Of a stretch of 7,215 bases of DNA, positions 4,018 to 7,215 are shown one piece after another. The notes below the pieces were generated by a model. The model was not told the origin of the DNA. It ran no database searches and was given only the letters and a program-made list of their open reading frames with translations. A program made the translations under genes and the position numbers. The DNA comes from Acidobacteria bacterium RIFCSPHIGHO2_01_FULL_67_28 (GTDB lineage Bacteria > Acidobacteriota > Terriglobia > Acidiferrales > 2-02-FULL-67-57), in assembly GCA_001766965.1 (NCBI GenBank), contig MEKM01000063.1:1362-8576 (forward strand), given 5' to 3'. Position 1 is the first letter of the stretch; every line of letters begins with the position of its first letter.

Positions 4018-7008
4018 ATGAAACCCTCGACGCCGCCGGAGACCCTGAACACCCCGCAGCGGGCAGCGGTCGAGCACCTGCACGGGCCGCTGCTGGTGAT
4101 GGCCGGGGCGGGCACGGGCAAGACCCGCGTCATCATCGAGCGCGTCCTCTACCTGCTCGACACCATCCCCGCGCTCGAGGGCGACAACCTCCTCGCCATC
4201 ACCTACACCAACAAAGCCGCCGACGAGATGGCCGCCCGCCTCCGCCGCCTGGGCGACAAGCGCGCCGAGCGCGTCGGCGTCCACACCTTCCACGATTTCT
4301 GCTACCAGCTCCTGCGACGGCACGACGAGGCGCTGCGCATCCTGGACGACACCGACTACTGGATTTTTCTCCGCCGGCGGCTTGACCAGCTCGGCCTCGA
4401 CCTCTTCAAGCGCCTCTCCGAGCCCGGCCGCTTCTTGAGCGACTTCCGCCGCTTTTTCTCCCGCTGCCAGGACGAGCTGGTCAGCCCCGCCGATTACAAC
4501 CGCTACGTCGAAAACCTCGCGGCCGCCTTCGAGAAGGAGAAGGCGCTCCTCAACACCGAGGAGCAGGCGGCGCGCGCCGAGGAGCTGTGCGAGCAACAGG
4601 AAATCGCCCGCGCCTACGGGGCCGCCGAGCGTTTGCTGGCGGAGGCCAAGCGCACTACCTTCGGCGGGTCACTGCTGGCGGCGGTCAGGCTGCTCGAGTC
4701 GAACCCGGAAGTCCGCGCCCACTACCAGGAGCGCTTGCGCTACATCCTGGTGGACGAGTTCCAGGACGCCAACATCGCCCAGATCCGCCTGCTCGAGCTG
4801 CTCGCCGCCCGCCACCGCAACCTGATGGTGGTGGGCGACGACGACCAGGCCATCTATCGCTTCCGCGGCGCCTCCTACGCCAGCTTCAAGAAATTCGCCG
4901 AGCTTTTCCCCGACTGCAAGAGAATCACGCTAACGCAGAACTACCGCTCCACCGCCCGCCTGCTCCGCGTCGCCACCGAGCTTATCGCCCAGAACGGCCC
5001 GGCGCGCTTCGACCCGCACAAGAAACTCCAGCCCATGCAAGCGAGTGGCGAGAAAGTCCGCCTGGCGGAGGTCGAGGCCGCCGCCGCCGAAGCCGCGCAC
5101 CTCGCGGGCGAGATTCAGCGGCTGCGCCAGGCCGCCGGCACCTACGCCGGCATCGCCGTCCTCTACCGCGCCCACGCTCACCGCAACGCTCTGGTCGAGG
5201 CGCTCACCGCCGCCCGCATTCCCTTCGTCATCCGCCGGCTCTCCCTCCTCTCGAATACTCTCGTCCGCGACCTCATCGCCTACCTGCGCGTGATTCACCG
5301 GCCGGGAGACAACGTCAGCCTGGCGCGCCTGCTGGCCATCCCTGCCTGGGGACTCTCGCCCGAGCGGCTCCGCGAATTGACGGCGCGCGCCGCCGCGAAG
5401 CGCACGTCACTGATGGAGGCCATCGAGTCGTTGCCGGATAGCGTGCGGGACGGGCAAACGAAGCTGGGCGAGCTGCTGCGCTTGCTCGCCGAGCTGCGCG
5501 CCCACGCCGAAGAAGGCGCGCTGACCGAGCTCTTTGACCGCCTGGTCGAGCGGCTCGGGCTGCGCCCGCTGCCCTCCGACCCCGACGCCCGCGCCCTCGA
5601 CACCTTCGCGCGCTTCCTCCGCCAGTGGGAGGAAGAGAAGTGCCAGACCAAGCGGGTGGCGGAATTCATCGAGTACTTCGACTACTTCGAAGAGGCCGGC
5701 GGCGAAATCGAGCTGCCGGAAGACCAGGAGAACCGCGACGCCGTGCAGTTGATGACCGTGCACACGGCCAAGGGACTCGAGTTCGACTCGGTCTTCGTCC
5801 TGCGGGTCAACCGCGGCGACTTCCCCACCCGGAAGCGCCAGCCGCTCTTCGAATTCCCCGAAGCTTTGATGAAGGAGGCCCTGCCGCCGGGCGACTTCCA
5901 TATCCAGGAAGAGCGGCGCCTCTTCTACGTGGCCCTGACGCGGGCGCGCCGGCGCTTGACGCTGACGACGCTCACGGGAAAACGCAAGGCTCCGTCCATC
6001 TTCCTCGAAGACATCCTCCGCAACGCGGCAGCGGGGCGCGAAGTCGAGCAGCTCGCGCCCGCCGTGAAGGCGCCGGCGGCCGAGCCCGGCGGCCCGCCCT
6101 TCGGGGCCGCGCAGGGCCCGCTTTTTGCCGCGCGCCAGGCGGCGCTCTGCTATTCCCGCATCGCCCAGTGGGCGCGCGACACCGCGGGCCCCCCGCCCGC
6201 CGAGCCCCTGGAGTTGAGCCATTCGGCCGTCGAGACCTACCAGAAGTGCCCGCTGAAGTACAAGCTGGGTCAGGAGTGGCAGCTGCGCGGCGCGGCGACG
6301 CCGGCGATGATCTTCGGCCAAATCATGCACGCCAGCGTGCGGGAGTTCTTCCGCGCCCGCCAGCGCCGGCGGGCGCTGCCGGTGGAGGAGGTGCGGCACA
6401 TCTACGACCAGCAGTGGCGCCTGACCGGCTGGCCGTTCCGCGACGCCTACCAGCAGGAGGAGTACCGCGCCAGCGGCTGGCAGCAGTTCGAAGCGTTTTG
6501 CCGGAGCCAGGCGGACGCGCCGGTGCAGGTGCTGGAGCTCGAAAAGACTTTTCACTGGCCCTGGGAAGATGTGGTGCTGACCGGGCGCATCGACCAGGTG
6601 AACCGCCTGGACGCCGCGGGCGTCGAAATCGTCGAGTACAAGACCGGCCAGCCGCGCCCGCCCGAGAAGGTGGAGAAGGATTTGCAGCTCGCGCTCTATG
6701 CGCTGGCGGCGCGGCACCACCTGAAGCTCAAGCCGGAGCGGCTGACCCTCTACAACCTGACGGTGAACCAGCCCATCAGTTTTTCCCCGACGGAAAAAAC
6801 CGCGGCGCGGGCGCTGGAGGCGGTGCGGGAGGTCGCCGCCCGCGTGCGGGCGCGCGAGTTTCCGGCGCACCCCGGCTACTGGTGCCGCTACTGCGACTAT
6901 CGCCGCGTTTGCCCCGAGCACGAGCAAATGCTAGCGGGCGCGGGCGCCCCGGAGGCCGAAGCGGCGGACGACGAGCCCGATTCGGGCCAGCCGGCCAGAG
7001 ACTCCTAG
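4018..7008 (+). CDS. UvrD-type helicase fused to an Fe-S RecB-family nuclease
   Basis: A 996-residue, single-chain DNA helicase-nuclease, probably acting in end resection or recombinational repair. Helicase part: Q-motif Q14; Walker A AGAGTGKT 29-36; ITYTNKAADEM about 61-71; VHTFHDFC about 88-95; Walker B VDEFQD 245-250; GDDDQAIYRFRGA 273-285; QNYRS about 307-311; VHTAKGLEF 581-589; ERRLFYVALTRAR about 632-644. This is a complete superfamily 1A set. A Pro/Ala-rich linker (about 680-730) leads to a PD-(D/E)XK domain: H771, D859 in GRIDQ, E873-Y-K875, and QxxxY 890-894. Cysteines C744, C956, C959 and C965 match the four-cysteine iron-sulfur clamp of AddB/Cas4-like nucleases. All catalytic residues are present, so both activities should be intact. 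The layout resembles mycobacterial AdnB or AddA, but no partner subunit is in the window. The ATG is chosen because the Q-motif follows directly; no Shine-Dalgarno is visible. The stop lies within a MITE-like repeat. Confidence 0.93.
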   Translation: MKPSTPPETLNTPQRAAVEHLHGPLLVMAGAGTGKTRVIIERVLYLLDTIPALEGDNLLAITYTNKAADEMAARLRRLGDKRAERVGVHTFHDFCYQLLRRHDEALRILDDTDYWIFLRRRLDQLGLDLFKRLSEPGRFLSDFRRFFSRCQDELVSPADYNRYVENLAAAFEKEKALLNTEEQAARAEELCEQQEIARAYGAAERLLAEAKRTTFGGSLLAAVRLLESNPEVRAHYQERLRYILVDEFQDANIAQIRLLELLAARHRNLMVVGDDDQAIYRFRGASYASFKKFAELFPDCKRITLTQNYRSTARLLRVATELIAQNGPARFDPHKKLQPMQASGEKVRLAEVEAAAAEAAHLAGEIQRLRQAAGTYAGIAVLYRAHAHRNALVEALTAARIPFVIRRLSLLSNTLVRDLIAYLRVIHRPGDNVSLARLLAIPAWGLSPERLRELTARAAAKRTSLMEAIESLPDSVRDGQTKLGELLRLLAELRAHAEEGALTELFDRLVERLGLRPLPSDPDARALDTFARFLRQWEEEKCQTKRVAEFIEYFDYFEEAGGEIELPEDQENRDAVQLMTVHTAKGLEFDSVFVLRVNRGDFPTRKRQPLFEFPEALMKEALPPGDFHIQEERRLFYVALTRARRRLTLTTLTGKRKAPSIFLEDILRNAAAGREVEQLAPAVKAPAAEPGGPPFGAAQGPLFAARQAALCYSRIAQWARDTAGPPPAEPLELSHSAVETYQKCPLKYKLGQEWQLRGAATPAMIFGQIMHASVREFFRARQRRRALPVEEVRHIYDQQWRLTGWPFRDAYQQEEYRASGWQQFEAFCRSQADAPVQVLELEKTFHWPWEDVVLTGRIDQVNRLDAAGVEIVEYKTGQPRPPEKVEKDLQLALYALAARHHLKLKPERLTLYNLTVNQPISFSPTEKTAARALEAVREVAARVRAREFPAHPGYWCRYCDYRRVCPEHEQMLAGAGAPEAEAADDEPDSGQPARDS

Positions 7009-7112
7009 TGCCGTTCCAACTTGTTCGGAGCCACTTCCCCGATGAATAAGGCGATTCCGGGTGCTTCGAGCCAGAACGGTTCTTGGGCGAAACAAGTTTG
7101 GAACGGCACTAG
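7005..7112. mobile_element. MITE-like element with CTAG-bounded terminal inverted repeats
   Basis: The left end CTAGTGCCGTTCCAA-CTTGTT (7005-7025) and the right end at 7091-7112 are inverted repeats that match except for one extra A in the right copy. The 108-bp element has no coding capacity. Both ends carry CTAG. This fits a TA duplication inside a CTAG target, as known for IS630/Tc1-mariner elements, or a 4-bp CTAG duplication as in IS5-type elements. The helicase TAG stop (7006-7008) is part of the left CTAG; removing the element would leave the same stop codon. Confidence 0.65.
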
Positions 7113-7146
7113 AAAAAGAAGAAGGGGAGCCAGATGTGGCTCCCCT
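7112..7146 (-). terminator. Rho-independent terminator for minus-strand transcription
   Basis: A perfect 10-bp stem, AGGGGAGCCA (7123-7132) with TGGCTCCCCT (7137-7146), encloses loop GATG. On the minus strand it is followed by a T-rich run (complement of 7112-7122). On the plus strand no T run follows, so it is best suited to a gene entering from the right edge. It may still cap helicase transcripts. A second, weaker hairpin, GCCTAG/CTAGGC, lies at 7158-7176. I could not identify a gene end in 7147-7215. Confidence 0.75.
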
Positions 7147-7215
7147 CAATTGCTCCTGCCTAGTTTGCCTCTAGGCCATTCCTACTTTCCCCCGAATCAA
7201 GTGATGTATAGGGTC

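Noticed and set aside
3066..4021. Several short open frames on both strands in the intergenic repeat region
   Set aside because: They run across hairpins and tandem repeats, give repeat-derived peptides (for example Phe-Leu-Arg triplets) and lack ribosome binding sites and families.
5407..6927. Minus-strand open frame of 506 codons inside the helicase-nuclease gene
   Set aside because: Low-complexity Arg/Leu/Ala/Gly composition without domains; the plus-strand frame has the full set of helicase and nuclease motifs.
5625..7049. Plus-strand open frame of 474 codons in another frame of the helicase gene
   Set aside because: Arg/Gly/Ala/Pro-rich shadow with no homology features. The nuclease motifs lie in the main frame throughout, so no frameshift is needed.

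Overview
GC-rich bacterial chromosomal DNA. Gene content, base composition, the recA neighbourhood and clusters of palindromic intergenic repeats suggest an uncultured Acidobacteriota-like organism. This is an inference from general resemblance; the window has no rRNA or other decisive taxonomic marker.

Layout. (1) Bases 2-100 (+): the last 32 codons of a class I cytochrome c. It converges on (2) a tight four-gene minus-strand operon, read from right to left: acetyl-CoA acetyltransferase (3088-1910), a four-helix VKOR-family membrane thiol/quinone oxidoreductase (1879-1460), a small DUF2007 protein (1452-1186) and recA (1186-149). A strong sigma70-type promoter (TTGACC, 17 bp, TATAAT) lies just upstream of the thiolase. 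Gaps are 30, 7 and -1 bp, so recA appears to be transcribed from the thiolase promoter and translationally coupled to the DUF2007 gene. (3) Bases 3089-4017: a long divergent intergenic region with at least five palindromic repeat elements. Two are about 90-103 bp cloverleaf-like copies of one family that differ by compensatory changes. (4) Bases 4018-7008 (+): a 996-residue UvrD-type helicase fused to an iron-sulfur RecB-family nuclease. (5) Bases 7005-7112: a MITE-like element with terminal inverted repeats, sitting exactly on the helicase stop codon. It is followed by a hairpin terminator that best serves minus-strand transcription entering from the right.

Most interesting observation: the VKOR gene has an in-frame TGA exactly where the second cysteine of the catalytic CxxC should be (Cys-Arg-Leu-TGA). 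The frame continues for 18 coding-like, hydrophobic codons to a TAG 7 nt before the next gene, and a perfect 7-bp hairpin with a 5-nt loop begins 7 nt after the TGA. This is the architecture expected of a bacterial selenoprotein with a SECIS element. It is a strong candidate for a selenocysteine-containing VKOR whose reactive quinone-facing residue is Sec. A base error or a genuinely truncated gene are the alternatives.

How the genes relate: RecA (strand exchange) and the helicase-nuclease (probable break resection) are on opposite sides of the repeat-rich divergent region and would act together in recombinational repair. The thiolase (acyl-CoA/acetoacetyl-CoA metabolism) and VKOR (disulfide formation at the membrane, coupled to quinone) have no obvious functional link to recA beyond sharing the transcript.
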